Made by a program: the position numbers and the translations under genes. Positions 47,671 to 57,903 of a DNA stretch of 64,000 nucleotides are shown here, piece after piece. Location: the NCBI GenBank assembly GCA_036346225.1, contig JARFIW010000593.1, forward strand, positions 1,196,506 to 1,260,505. The letters run 5' to 3'. The notes under the pieces were generated by a model. That model saw only the letters and a program-made list of their open reading frames with translations. It was not told the DNA's origin and did no database searches. How positions within the stretch are numbered: position 1 is the first letter of the stretch; the number at the start of each line of letters is the position of its first letter. The stretch comes from Platerodrilus igneus (lineage: Eukaryota; Arthropoda; Insecta; Coleoptera; Lycidae).

Positions 47671-49207
47671 TGTTTACTAGAGGATTTGGTTACAGGATGT
47701 GGTGCTTTTAGACCTTAACTAATCCCAATCTAAGCTAGAGTTCCATAGAATTTAGAAGCATAGGTTTATCAACATGTAATTGAAGTCCCGTTTCCCTAAT
47801 AAAAAAACGGAATATAATGAAAATCTCGAAAACTATGACAGATAAGTATACGACAGTATTAAGAAAAATTAATTAAAAATAAGCAGGGAATCGAAAACCG
47901 GCAATAGGTATAGAGTATTTCATTTAAAAAAACAAAGTTACTACTACGTCTAATTAGAATTGGCAACACTGCATAGTTGAAAATATTTTTAATCGAGAGA
48001 GCATGTTCGGTTAGATAAATGACCAAAAATTCAAAGCGATATGTTAAGTAGTTCTCCGTAAACGTCTAATAGGCCATCCACCGTGAATTACCCTGTATAA
48101 AAAGAAAATAAAACATAAACTATACAGGACTTCTAGGGAGAAAAATATACATAAGTTATATATACATGCTGCACTGTGAAGTGCACCTCCTTAAGAAATA
48201 TTGTAACATTAAACTTATACACCCTAACAACTTAATCAAATATTAGCTACTTTTAAATTGATGCGTAAGTTCTATACGTTAATGTTTATACCAAAAGGAC
48301 AAAACAGTAAAACGGACAAACTTTAATTGACTAATTTTTAACATAGTCGCTCGTGCATTGTGATTGTGTTCTGTAACGTGGTGTTGGTAATTTATTGGAT
48401 AATCATAAGTAATAACAGCAAATGAAAAGTCTATTCTTCACAGCAGTATTAAAAAATTAGGAAAACAGATAACTGTACCTTGAGCTATCGACTTCGTGCT
48501 GGTCTTATCTTAAGACTGGGATAATGCGGCTGCATTTTTCTATGGGTTGACTGCTGGAACCACTAACTCAGCTCATACTAGCACAGAAAGCATTTTAGTA
48601 GCGCGACTTAACATGTCTTTTCGGTAAGAAGATGTATTCAATCTCGTCTTTTAAAGCACCGTCTCTATTTTATAAGGACAGAATCATACACGGGGGTTGG
48701 TATTTGGCTTTCAAAGATATCGCCGAAGAATCAAGTGTGCAAAATTCCCAGGCAACAGCTGCCGAAATACAAACCGTAACAGCTTGCCAAGAAGCAGATA
48801 ACGCAATCACCAAAGGATTTTTAGACAAAGGAAAACAATTTTATTACTTTAAAACATCTTAAGAGCTGCAGAATAACAGTATATTTATAGATAACAAACC
48901 CATTGTAAGCGGATGTAGGCAGGTGGAACGTGGCCTTATCTGTTAGAAGAAAGCTGTGTATTTGCGTGCAACTTTTAATTAAAATGTAGTCACTGCAGGT
49001 GGTAGGAAATATTGCAACTACTTTATAACGTAAAGTTTTCTAAGCAGCTGTTTGATTTTATAAGGCAAAATTTTATAGAACAATTACTTGAAAAATTTTA
49101 TTAAATAACACTAATTTGAAATGGTAGGAAATCGATCTTGTTGTGAAAGGTTAGGGTATTTTAAATATGAATGCAGAAAAATTATTTACAGGGTGTTGAA
49201 CGTAACA

Positions 49208-49734
49208 AATCCCCGCTTATCAAAATTAAAAGATCGGGGTAGGAAGCAGAAGCAACGGAGCGGGCAGTATATTAATAAAACAAAGCAAAAGAAAATTTGC
49301 CTAAAAAACTACAGGAATAAATTAAAAACCAACAAAAGAATTTTTATCCAGCTTGAAGGACCAGTACATACTAATAGAATTAATAAATAAAAAAAATCTT
49401 ACAAAACTACAAGAAAAACTAGTACACACTAGGATAAAATGAAAAAAGAATCTTACAAAACTACAAGAAAAACTCAAGAACTAACACAAAAGTTTTTATC
49501 CGGCTTGAAGGACAAGTACACCAGACCAAGTCAAGAAGTGTAAAGGATATAGGAAAAGGAAAGGTATACGGTAGCTATCATCGAGGACAAAGATGGAAAT
49601 GGCCTAACACTGCAAAAAGTCGTCGCAGGACGGATATCTCTAGTAAAGAAACAATAAACAATTTCCACTTCAACTAAAGAAATATTTTAAATATGAATGC
49701 AGAAAAAATTATTTGCAGGGTTATAAACGTAACA
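49208..49734 (-). repeat. Leftover internal end and 50-bp LTR end of a deleted tandem copy
   Basis: 49208-49682 duplicates the internal 3' end 34194-34672. 49683-49734 repeats the LTR terminus (TTTAAATATGAATGCAG...CGTAACA). Next comes the target repeat CACT and the hAT sequence. Confidence 0.8.
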
Positions 49735-49738
49735 CACT

Positions 49739-50990
49739 TTTGATAAAGAAAATAATCACTTTCGTAGTTTTGCTCTCTTAATTTAACTATCCAAGATGTC
49801 ATGAAGCTTTTAGTAGTAGATGAAATAAAATAGGCGATGGCATAAAAACGATGATACTGAAGAATTATATACACAGGATAATCCTACCACCCCTATTAAT
49901 GAGATGAGAACTCTGTTTGCAAAAATAAAACGATCCGAGCAATTAAAAGGCAAATTAAGAAGTACATGTAAAACTACCGGAATAAAAATAATTTTACCTA
50001 GGTTAGATATCAGAACGCGATAAAACAGTACAATATGGTAGATATAGGTTTACAACTGAAGTAATCGTTAAATATTGCGTGCACTAACAGCAGTGACTTG
50101 AAAAACTGGCTAATTTTAGATTCGAATTGGTTTCTACTTAAAAGAATCTTCATATTTTTGCGAAATTTTAAAACACTTTTAATTCGTTCTGGTGGTGAGA
50201 AATTTGCTACATTACTAATGGTAGTAGGGTCATTTAATTTGCTTCTGGATAAGGTAGAATCAACAATAAAAGAATTAGATGAAAAACCTGATACAATTAA
50301 CGATAAGACCATTTTACTCACATTTCAATCTGTATCAGATAAAAAGTTTAAATATTATTAGCTAACAAACTGCGCTGTTTTAATACTTGATTCACAGCAT
50401 AAAAACGTTTCAATTATCTCAATGGGTTCGCGAAATGCGAGATGCCTCGTGAGAAAGATTTAAATGTGTACTTCGTGCTTATTCAGTTTTATTAATAAAA
50501 AAGAGCACTCCTATAGCTTTAGTATAAGAACACCACCCACAGAAAGTGGAAACTAAAACAAGTAAAACTTAACAAAATCATTAAGAGGAAGTCGATATTA
50601 TGAACTTCAATATTCTTTTCCGACAGAAATTAAAGTCTAGAGCAATTAATTAGTGTAGAAAGTGATTCTTGAACACTGGAGATAGATGATTATACTTCAG
50701 TTGGACGTTGTGACGTAAATGATGACATTTTAAGTAGTGGAAAAAACATTAAGAAGCGTAACAAATTCTATCTGCAACAGTTTTCGATTTATTTCGGTGA
50801 CTGCAACATTCGTCCCTTCTGTTTTTCTCTTCCGTTTTCAAAGGCTGCTATAATAAGCATAGAAAATAGACTTGATTCAGAATCTGACAGATCACAAGTG
50901 TGTTTAAATTCATGGTTTACGTGTGGTTTGAGTGAAAAGCTTAAGAATATGGCGAAGGCTCATCCCAAGTCAATTTTCGATGCTTAATCA
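49739..50990 (+). pseudogene. hAT transposase, C-terminal half
   Basis: The hAT protein resumes after the composite insertion: HFRSFALLNLTIQDVMKL (about 49755), INEMRTLFAKIKRSEQLKGK (about 49897), frame 50098-50361 with WLILDSNWFLLKRIF, LIRSGGEKFATLLMVV and FNLLLDKVESTIKELD, then ILDSQHK and, near 50790-50990, the C-terminal dimerisation part with RSQVCLNSWFTCGLSEKL. Multiple stops are present. Together with 31840-32740 it forms one ZBED-like hAT transposase. Confidence 0.8.
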
Positions 50991-51397
50991 TTTAATACAA
51001 GGACCAATAAACTTTTAGTGTTTCTGAATTCTTTAAAAGTAAATTGTCGTTTTTAAAAGCACACTTTATTTTATTCGTTTTCGATCTTGGACAAGAAAAT
51101 AGGGATATTTTGCAGAATAATGTTTATTGTTTTGTTTACTATTCAAATTTATATTTATCATTTTTGAATATTAGGATTATTATTGTTTTTTTATAGCACG
51201 CAGTAAACCTGTTTTATTTCTATTTGCTTCAGGAATAATAATAATAAATAATTTTTAAGTAACCCTTTCTGTTTTTCTAAATCCATGTATAGAGAGAAAA
51301 ATATTTTGTTATATAAGGGAATCATGTCATACGCCACAGAATTTCAACACAAATGCAAAACGATGTAGTTATCCATATACATATCTTTCATACGCTA

Positions 51398-51695
51398 CAT
51401 TTGATTTTCCAATGATCCACTCGAAGGTACTGCATTGTCCAGGAAACGAGTTTTGTTTTACTTGGAAATTTTGAATTTTGCCGAACCCTTACTGTTCCAA
51501 ACAAGGTAGGGATCATTAGCGTGCGTGACAACTATCATACACAAGGCTTTCATTTTATCTCTCATCCAAACGAGGGCGTGCTTTTGTGAAAAATGCTCTC
51601 CTAACATTTTTCAAACGGTCCGCGTCGGTATTCGAACCTGGGATCTTGGACTTAGTAGTCAGTCGCACGCATACCAACTAAGTCAGGGTATCGCC
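51398..51695 (-). mobile_element. tRNA-derived SINE, copy 5
   Basis: It has the same body as the other four copies and a more diverged head (B box GGTTCGAATACC-like). It lies in AT-rich DNA downstream of the hAT transposase. Confidence 0.85.
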
Positions 51696-52955
51696 TAATA
51701 TCTTACGTACAGAGAAATTAAGTAAGTCCATGAATTGAGCTTACCACTTTATTACCATAAGAAGCTTCCAGATCAATAGTTTAAGCAGTGGCACTGGTCT
51801 GTATTTACAATTACGTACTATCTGAATTTTGGTTATTAAAAGGTACCTATAAACGAAACGCCTTATTTTTTTTCATTTGGCATGTTTCATAATCGTTGGT
51901 GGACAGTTTTGAGCTAGAGTACTAAGAAAAGAACAAAAAAGTAGCAGCATAACTGTAACCAAAGCTTCTGACAAGTAAATAAAAAAAAATACAAAAAATA
52001 GTTGGCGAGCAACCGGACAATTTCCAAACATTGAACTTCCTGGATTCAAAACTAGCTGAATAAAAGTTCAGGTTAAAATGTAAAATAATTTCCGACTAAC
52101 TGTTTATAGGTTCATCAGATACCTAATAAAGGGCATATGTTTTGATCAATAATTTTTGTAAAATTTTCCACTAACCAGTTAGCCCCAATTTTCGTTAAAC
52201 AAAGTATACATTTTTTAAAAATGTAACTATTTTAAGACTATGAGATGACACTTGACAAAGTATCCGACTAAAAATTTTTCTATTCATTTGACACCCAGTG
52301 GTCCTATAAACACATCAGCAGAAATGAATTTTATATTTCAACCTGTATTTATTTAGCAATTTTTAATTCGAGAAACCCAATTTTTGAAAATGTAATAATT
52401 TTAAATGCATGGCACTGGATTTGGTTCGGTGACTCGCCAATCTTTTTCTGTATTTTTTTTAATTTGCGTGCGCGTAAACTGTTTGAGGAATTTTTCTGAC
52501 TAGGGTACCTATGTATCTAGAAATACACGGTATAACTCTAACAGTAGCTTCTGCTCGGCAAATCATTACTTTTTGTCCCTTTTTCTTACAACTCTAGCCC
52601 AAAACTTTGCGATCGTGTAAAACCTGCCACATAAAAAAATATTCCGTTTCGTCTATATTTTTAAATAACCAAAATTCAAACAGTAAGTAACTGTAAATAC
52701 AAGTTAGTGCATATACTACAATGAGTTATGAAGAATTCAATTCCTCTAATTTTGGTTCCTTGATGTTATGTTATGTGTATAAGTAGACCATTTTCAGGCA
52801 TCCTGCCACCTCATTTCCTCCAGAATCCCTCATTTCCTCACTCATCTGGACCAATTTACATGTAAATTCCCATAAGGAGTAAATGAGGGAGATGAATCCC
52901 CACCTGCTCTCTCCCTGTGGAACTCCTTGTGGAATTTTTTACACCAACCATTTTG
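51696..52955. other. AT-rich stretch without genes
   Basis: No supported frame is present. A short inverted repeat (CCCTCATTTCCTCAC near 52828 against AAATGAGGGAG near 52882) lies at its right end. Confidence 0.5.
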
Positions 52956-52956
52956 A

Positions 52957-53530
52957 TTACATCACACCCGCATTCTTTCCACCCGCGAGATAAATCTTTC
53001 TCCACATTTCCACCCACGAGATAAACCTATCTTGTTTGGTATCAATTAATATTAGAATTTTCTCAGCTACCCAAATTTCTAGGAATTTTTTAGATTGCAT
53101 CACCCCCAAGGGAGCTACCCCAATTTTAAGATTTCTTACCTGTAGCGACTTTTGAGCGTTCTTATAAATTTTTTTAGTCATGCGATACATCTTCTTAGTC
53201 TAGAATTTTACGCAAAATTCGAATCTGTAAACAGATTTGAAATCGGACCACGCCCTGCAAAGTTACACATATACCTTCTGCGAGATAAATCTTTCTCCAC
53301 ATTTCCACCCACGAGATAAACCTACCTTGTTTGGTATCAATCAATATTAGAATTTTCTCAGCTACACAAATCTCTTTAAATTTTTTAGATAGCGCCATTC
53401 CCCCGAGAGCTACCCCAATTTTAAGATTTCTTACCTGTAGCGACCTTTGAGCGTTCTTATAAATTTTTTTATACATGTAGCACATCTTGTTAGTCTAGAA
53501 TTTTATGTAGAATCCGAATCTGTAAACAGA
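52957..53530 (-). repeat. Two tandem units of about 295 bp
   Basis: Units at about 52975-53230 and 53270-53525 share CTTTCTCCACATTTCCACCCACGAG and TTACCTGTAGCGAC. Both hold an open minus-strand frame of 77 and 96 residues with a common core (AQ-x-SLQVRNLKIGVA, FISWVEMWRKIYLA). A shorter relative is found at 56440-56530. I do not recognise the protein. The shared core, with conservative changes, could be a small gene duplicated or just a recent repeat. Confidence 0.6.
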
Positions 53531-53749
53531 TTTAAAATCGAACCACTCCTTACCATTTACACACACCTCTAAATTATAAATTTCCTGCAGCTTATACCTA
53601 AAAGAAAATCTAAAACCATTCTTAAAACTTTTATTACAGACAATTTTACTAATACAGTTTAAATTTTGTAAACCACATTTCTAAATACATATTTACAATT
53701 TTTTATTTTCAACCTAGAACTTGTCATATCGGGTCATACTTATTAATAT

Positions 53750-54493
53750 TTATTTCTAAATAGAGCACTTTTTCCAAAGACCAACCGGACTCGCATGTTT
53801 CAAATTCCTCTGATTTTGTTCGCATGGTTTCGCTTAAGACCTCGTACATATTTTCCAGATTACTAGAAGTCGTTATAACCACATTTTTGTGTTAAAGGAT
53901 TTCACATCGGACTTCTCTTCCCCATTTTGGTGTAAACGCCGTAGAGTTCGCAGTAGACTTTTACTGCTGTATGTTGTATTCTTTTTTCATTTATTAATCG
54001 AATAAATCGCTCTTTCTGCTTCCAAAGAAACTCGGACACTCCATCGTCGACGCTGGCGTTATTTATGCGATAGCTAGCCATACGGTTGTTAAACGCTGTG
54101 CTAATCATTTCTACGCCATCTTCGCCAGTAGCGGTAACTGTGGCATTTTATGTCTGTTGCTTCTCAGGTGTGCGGCATATGTATTCTTTTCCATTTCGAA
54201 ATCGCATACTTTACACATAATTCGTGGTTGTTTCGTACAAGGTCCTTTAACAGCTGGCGGAGCTGAACGTTTACGGCTTAATGACATACCATGCTGTTTT
54301 CCTTGTGTCGCTGTAAGTTGCCCATTCTCGTAAAAGCGATACCGCAAGACCCAGAGTTTAAGTACTTTGCTGCGGACGGCTTAACCCTGGGCGATGTTAC
54401 ACTACGACATTTGTTCTGGTGCCGTTTGAGAGCATTTTTCCAGGTATAGGAAGCACCGCAAGGGTTGCACTTATAAACGTTTGCAGGTACCAT
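53750..54493 (-). pseudogene. N-terminal part of a Polinton/adintovirus-like DNA polymerase gene with zinc fingers
   Basis: The likely start is the ATG at 54493 (MVPANVYKCNPCG). Frame 54278-54517 has a C2HC-type finger and a second damaged finger. Frame 54111-54347 has a C2H2 finger (CKVCDFEMEKNTYAAHLRSN). Frame 53902-54108 begins MISTAFNNRMASYRINNAS and continues WKQKERFIRLINEK. I associate this order with the N-terminus of large B-family DNA polymerases in long-TIR elements of insects, spiders and cnidarians. Three frame changes are visible, some at homopolymers, and the polymerase catalytic region is absent, cut at about 53750. It lies outside the inverted-repeat pair to its right. Confidence 0.5.
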
Positions 54494-54549
54494 TTTAGTA
54501 CAAAACAAAACCCGCACTATAGCACTTTGGTTAAACTTGTAATCGAACT

Positions 54550-55117
54550 AACTAAAAAGCTTACTCGAGCGTACCTGATTTATGTTCCTTATAGAATGCA
54601 TACCGAAGGTTTCCGAAGACGACCGAACGATGTTGAGGATTCGGCGGGGAACTAAATGATGTCATAATCCTCGCTGCTCGTCCAATACATTTAGCGCCAA
54701 TGCATGCACCTGGTCCGCTTCGTCGATGGTGCGAATGCTGTTAGTAGAAACACCGGAAAACGTCTTCCATGTTATACGGATCGTGTGCATATTAAAAATC
54801 CAAAAGAGCGGTAGCACACGCACACAAGTTGTCTGCAAGTCGTGCTGTAGAAGATGCAGTGCTACTATAACCAAAAACACTTTAAACCATTACTAAGAAA
54901 ATACCAACTTGTTGTCTACAGGATACTTACAACAATTTAATTTTAAATAACTTCTACGTCATACTTTAGGAAATGATAGGCTTGAATATTTTCCAAATGA
55001 ATCACCAAGCGAAAGTATATGCTTAGCACTATTAAAATTACCCATTAATTTCCCATTTTTACGACCATAGTTAATTATAGATTAAAATTTAATTTGTGCA
55101 CGTTCGAGCTTCTCGTA
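54550..55117. other. Gene-free stretch upstream of the polymerase-like gene
   Basis: No supported frame is present. By position it may contain the promoter of the minus-strand polymerase-like gene. No TATA box at a convincing distance was found. Confidence 0.4.
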
Positions 55118-55830
55118 AACTAACATATTTTATAGCAACTGTATAATACATGCATACCCTTCGCCGCGCTACTGCTATTCTTGTAATTGCTAGAAAAAGT
55201 CACTCTCCTTTTTACTGTTAGGAGCGATGCAAAGCACCATTTTTTATACTTTCTATAGCACATCGCACACTTTTTCGTCTGATAATTAAATTTTGCTTCT
55301 GTAGGCTTTTACACTTTCGCATAGCGGTCAATCGCACGTAATGATTTCTAGAACCGGTAAGTACTCGATATTGTCCAAATAGAAATTAGATGCTCGATGT
55401 CTGTCAATTTCCGATTCCCTCGTAAAGGTAGGAAAAACTCAGTCAATAATCCATTATACTTCAACCCGCTCCTGTTCTGATAATTTACAAACATTTTCAA
55501 ACGACAATGGGCCGAGAATTTTTAAACCTCCGAGGATCTTTAAGTCGTGATCAATTACACATCCGAGCTACGCGTAAACTAACATATTTTGCAGCAACTG
55601 TATAATACATTGCATACCCCTTCTCTGCGCTACTGCTATTCTTGTAGTTGCTTGGAAAAATCAGTTGCCCTTTTTACTGCTAGGGCTGCTAAAAAAACAC
55701 CATTCCATACTTTCTTTATAAGTGTAGCACATCGCGCACTTTTTTGTCGGTTAATTAATTTTTGTTTATGTAGGCTTTTACACTTTGCATATTTAAACAT
55801 CTAATACGACCGATTAACCACTTTCGATTA
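55118..55830. repeat. Tandem duplication with a period of about 454 bp at the left inverted repeat
   Basis: 55118-55345 and 55572-55805 match. Both start AAACTAACATATTTT and both contain GCTACTGCTATTCTTGTA and AGGCTTTTACACTTT. Differences are scattered, so the duplication is older than the near-identity of the outer inverted repeats. Confidence 0.8.
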
Positions 55831-56095
55831 TTCTAACGGAGACTACCATACATACCGCTGCACCGTTCTTTTGATTCCAACGATCCTATGGGCTTCCACG
55901 CACTAACACCTGACGTATCTTTCCTACTATTTGTTAAACAAAAACTACCGGTATCGATATTGTGGACGTAAACAGATGTTTGTGGATGTGTACGAGAGTA
56001 TGTAACCATATACATTAACCAGTCTAAGCTATTTTATTTAGTCCACGAAAATTATTATTTTCTAAACCATAATTAATAATCGCCTCTATAGGTTC
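55332..56095 (+). repeat. Left copy of a long terminal-type inverted repeat
   Basis: It is the reverse complement of 63243-64000. Identity is very high over at least 665 bp (for example ATACGACCGATTAACCAC and ATCGATATTGTGGACGTAAA), with most differences being 1-bp indels in homopolymers. Similarity fades at the inner end (56045-56095). The repeat probably extends further outward, but the partner leaves the window. Confidence 0.92.
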
Positions 56096-56154
56096 CACAT
56101 TTCTACCATTACCCAATGACTGGTGCTACGTACATGGAATCTTTAATTTCTTAT

Positions 56155-56290
56155 TGGAAGAATTCTTAATTCTCCACGCACTGCTGCGTAGTTGCATGCC
56201 TACCCTTTTGAGGTATATGCTCGTTATAGGTTGTAAGCACCCTCGGTTTTATAACTACACTTCGTGAGACCCTTTAATCTTTTTAATCGT
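56155..56290 (-). repeat. Degenerate duplicate of part of the gene at 57564-57830
   Basis: It matches 57612-57720: both have TGTTATAGGTTGTAAG and CCTCGGTTTTA and a nearby GTAGTTGCAT. It sits just inside the left inverted repeat and has no open frame, so it is a partial or relic second copy. Confidence 0.65.
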
Positions 56291-56299
56291 ATCTTTCTC

Positions 56300-57285
56300 G
56301 CCTACAATACAGTAGGACTTAACATTACTACCAACAAATTCTAATACTGGACCCCATTAAATATGTCTTTAATTTTCCTACAACTTTTTGTTGACAAGTT
56401 TATATTGTATTTATTATTTGCAGGGTAGTCACTCTTTTAAGATAAATATATTTTGTTTGGTATCAACTAATATTAAATTTTTCTAGGGACCCCAAACCTG
56501 TAAATGGATTTTAAATAAAACCACCCATACAAAGTTATGCCTTTTAAAGACCCCAAACCTCTAATTTTTACCCATCTTTATTTAACTCTATCTTTAAAAC
56601 CCTTTTTCGCTACCCAAGACATATGCTTTAACCAACCGTTTCCTAGAAATCTAAAACCGCAGTGTCCGCGAATACCACGTGGAGATAACACGTATACTCT
56701 GTCAACCAGGATAGAAGCCGGAAGGATTTGGAAGGTGGGCGAAGAACTTAAAAATTATGGAATCTTAAAACTAATATATACAATAGATTTACAAATCCAT
56801 ACAAATATAAACAACTATGTTATATCTTTACACCTCCATGCGTAGATTGTTGTACTATTAGGAATGATGTACTTTTTGTCATCTTCCCTCGATAAACTAA
56901 TTTTATTAATAAGCTGCGTATGCAAATCGTATTCTTTTACTCCGGATACATACGCAGACAAGTACTCCACACCAAATAAAGAATTGGATGCTTGGTGACT
57001 GTTAACATCCGCCTCCCTCGTGTACGCCCAGACACATCCCAGCCCATGAGCACCCCTGCGCATGCACACCCGCCCATGCGCGCCCATGCGCGTACGCACC
57101 TGCCCATGCTCGCTGCCCATGGCACCCCTTTCTGTGCGACTGCTATTTCGGGGTAACGTTACAGCCTTTTATAAATAAAGAACAATGTTATATACTATTA
57201 TAAAATGTTTATTCTGACATTATACATAACAAATTTAAAAATATTTAATACCAAGCATGGAGTCATTTAAACTTAATTTTAATAC
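56300..57285. other. Non-coding region with a dispersed-repeat relic and a GC-rich minisatellite
   Basis: 56440-56530 resembles the tandem units at 52957-53530 (TTTTGTTTGGTATCAA). 57028-57120 is a GC-rich run built on GCCCATGCGC and CACCCGCCCATG motifs, out of character with the AT-rich surroundings. Apparent frames across it are compositional. Confidence 0.5.
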
Positions 57286-57289
57286 AAAG

Positions 57290-57580
57290 TTATACACAGA
57301 AGACAGTCCTTTCTTTATGTTTGTTTGCAGTGGTTTTAATTTTATCTAATTTTATTCGCAGCTTAAAATTTAAATCGACACCCAAGTCTTCTATCTCCTT
57401 TTCTAACCAATAGTTTGATACATAAAGACCGTCTAGGTTTTCGAATTGTAAAATGTACCGAAGTTTGCCTCTATATTTAAAGTCTTTGATTCCACCGACA
57501 ACCAGATCCATTCCTTCGTGTAATTCTTGCAGCTTGTGACAATCTTTTAATCGCAGCTTTCCACTATATCCTGCATACGT
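57290..57580 (-). CDS. Small conserved-type protein of the long-TIR unit
   Basis: The frame is open from about 57580 to a stop at 57290, and the first ATG is at 57511. It encodes KDFKYRGKLRYILQFEN, LYVSNYWLEKEIEDLG and KLRIKLDKIKTTANKHKE. I recognise the pattern (YRG-x-x-RY...YISNYWLEKE...KTT) from small proteins of unknown function encoded near polymerase-bearing mobile units in insects and cnidarians. No catalytic motif is seen. It is intact and follows 57564-57830 on the same strand. Confidence 0.45.
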   Translation of the reverse strand, partial: TYAGYSGKLRLKDCHKLQELHEGMDLVVGGIKDFKYRGKLRYILQFENLDGLYVSNYWLEKEIEDLGVDLNFKLRIKLDKIKTTANKHKERTVFCV

Positions 57581-57830
57581 ATCTTGTTAGCTTGATCGAC
57601 TTCTTCTTGTCGGTATTGGAGAAATCCTTTTTCCACACACCGTTGTGTAGTTGCATATCCACCACTTTTGGGAATATATGGTTGTTATAGGTTGTAAGAC
57701 CCTCGGTTTTAAATGATCCGAAAGGTTCTTTACTGGGCAAATATACAATGTTTAGCAGAACCCCTTTGCGTGTGGTGTACGCCAAGGTTACGAAACCCGC
57801 ATTCCTTAGTTCGTCTTTGTTATCTGCCAT
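57564..57830 (-). CDS. Small protein of the long-TIR unit, unknown function
   Basis: The 88-residue frame starts at an ATG (57830) with MADNKDELRNAGFVTLAYTT and ends near KKSIKLTRYVCRI. It contains LLNIVYLPSKEPFGSF and NHIFPKVVDMQLHNGVW. A relic copy exists at 56155-56290. It overlaps or abuts the next small gene in a different frame, suggesting a compact operon-like viral layout on the minus strand. Function is unknown to me. Confidence 0.4.
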   Translation of the reverse strand: MADNKDELRNAGFVTLAYTTRKGVLLNIVYLPSKEPFGSFKTEGLTTYNNHIFPKVVDMQLHNGVWKKDFSNTDKKKSIKLTRYVCRI

Positions 57831-57903
57831 TTTGATAAATACGTTTTAGAATAACCTTTTAAAAAGTATACGGATTTAGTACCATCCTTTTCTACAAGAA
57901 GAC

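Larger units (their letters stand above)
45621..48097. mobile_element. Long palindromic Tc1/mariner-type MITE with a central insertion
   Basis: Two arms of about 420 bp (45621-46047 and 47671-48097) are inverted repeats with termini TACAGGGTGATTCACGGTGG and the complement. They target TA within LTR2. Without the central mariner it would be a near-perfect palindrome of about 850 bp with no coding capacity. The arm sequences differ by scattered changes. Confidence 0.85.
45270..49207 (-). repeat. Long LTR, copy 2, carrying a nested insertion
   Basis: It starts TGTTACGGTATTCC and ends GAACGTAACA. Excluding the insertion at 45621-48097 it is about 1.46 kb and collinear with LTR1. LTR1 near 33056 keeps the uninterrupted insertion site (CTTAAATATATACAAAA). 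Confidence 0.85.
32741..49734 (-). mobile_element. Composite Gypsy insertion in the hAT transposase, tandem-LTR structure
   Basis: The block starts TGTTACGG, ends CGTAACA, and is flanked by CACT on both sides (32737-32740 and 49735-49738). Removing it restores collinearity of the hAT transposase. On the minus strand the order is a 50-bp LTR start (49734-49683), a 475-bp internal 3' end with a purine tract, LTR2, the internal region with Gag and Pol, and LTR1. This fits an LTR-internal-LTR-internal-LTR array made by recombination between copies and then deleted. Later insertions within it are an RTE-like LINE, a LINE tail, a GT-rich array and a palindromic MITE with mariner. Confidence 0.8.

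Noticed and set aside
55589..56015. Separate frames in the left inverted repeat as host genes
   Set aside because: They are the mirror of sequence in the right repeat and are broken there or here by homopolymer indels; only the basic ORF at 63538-63777 was kept, with low confidence.
56815..57125. Minus-strand 101-residue frame rich in Gly, Arg and Met
   Set aside because: It is produced by the GC-rich minisatellite at 57028-57120 and has no independent support.
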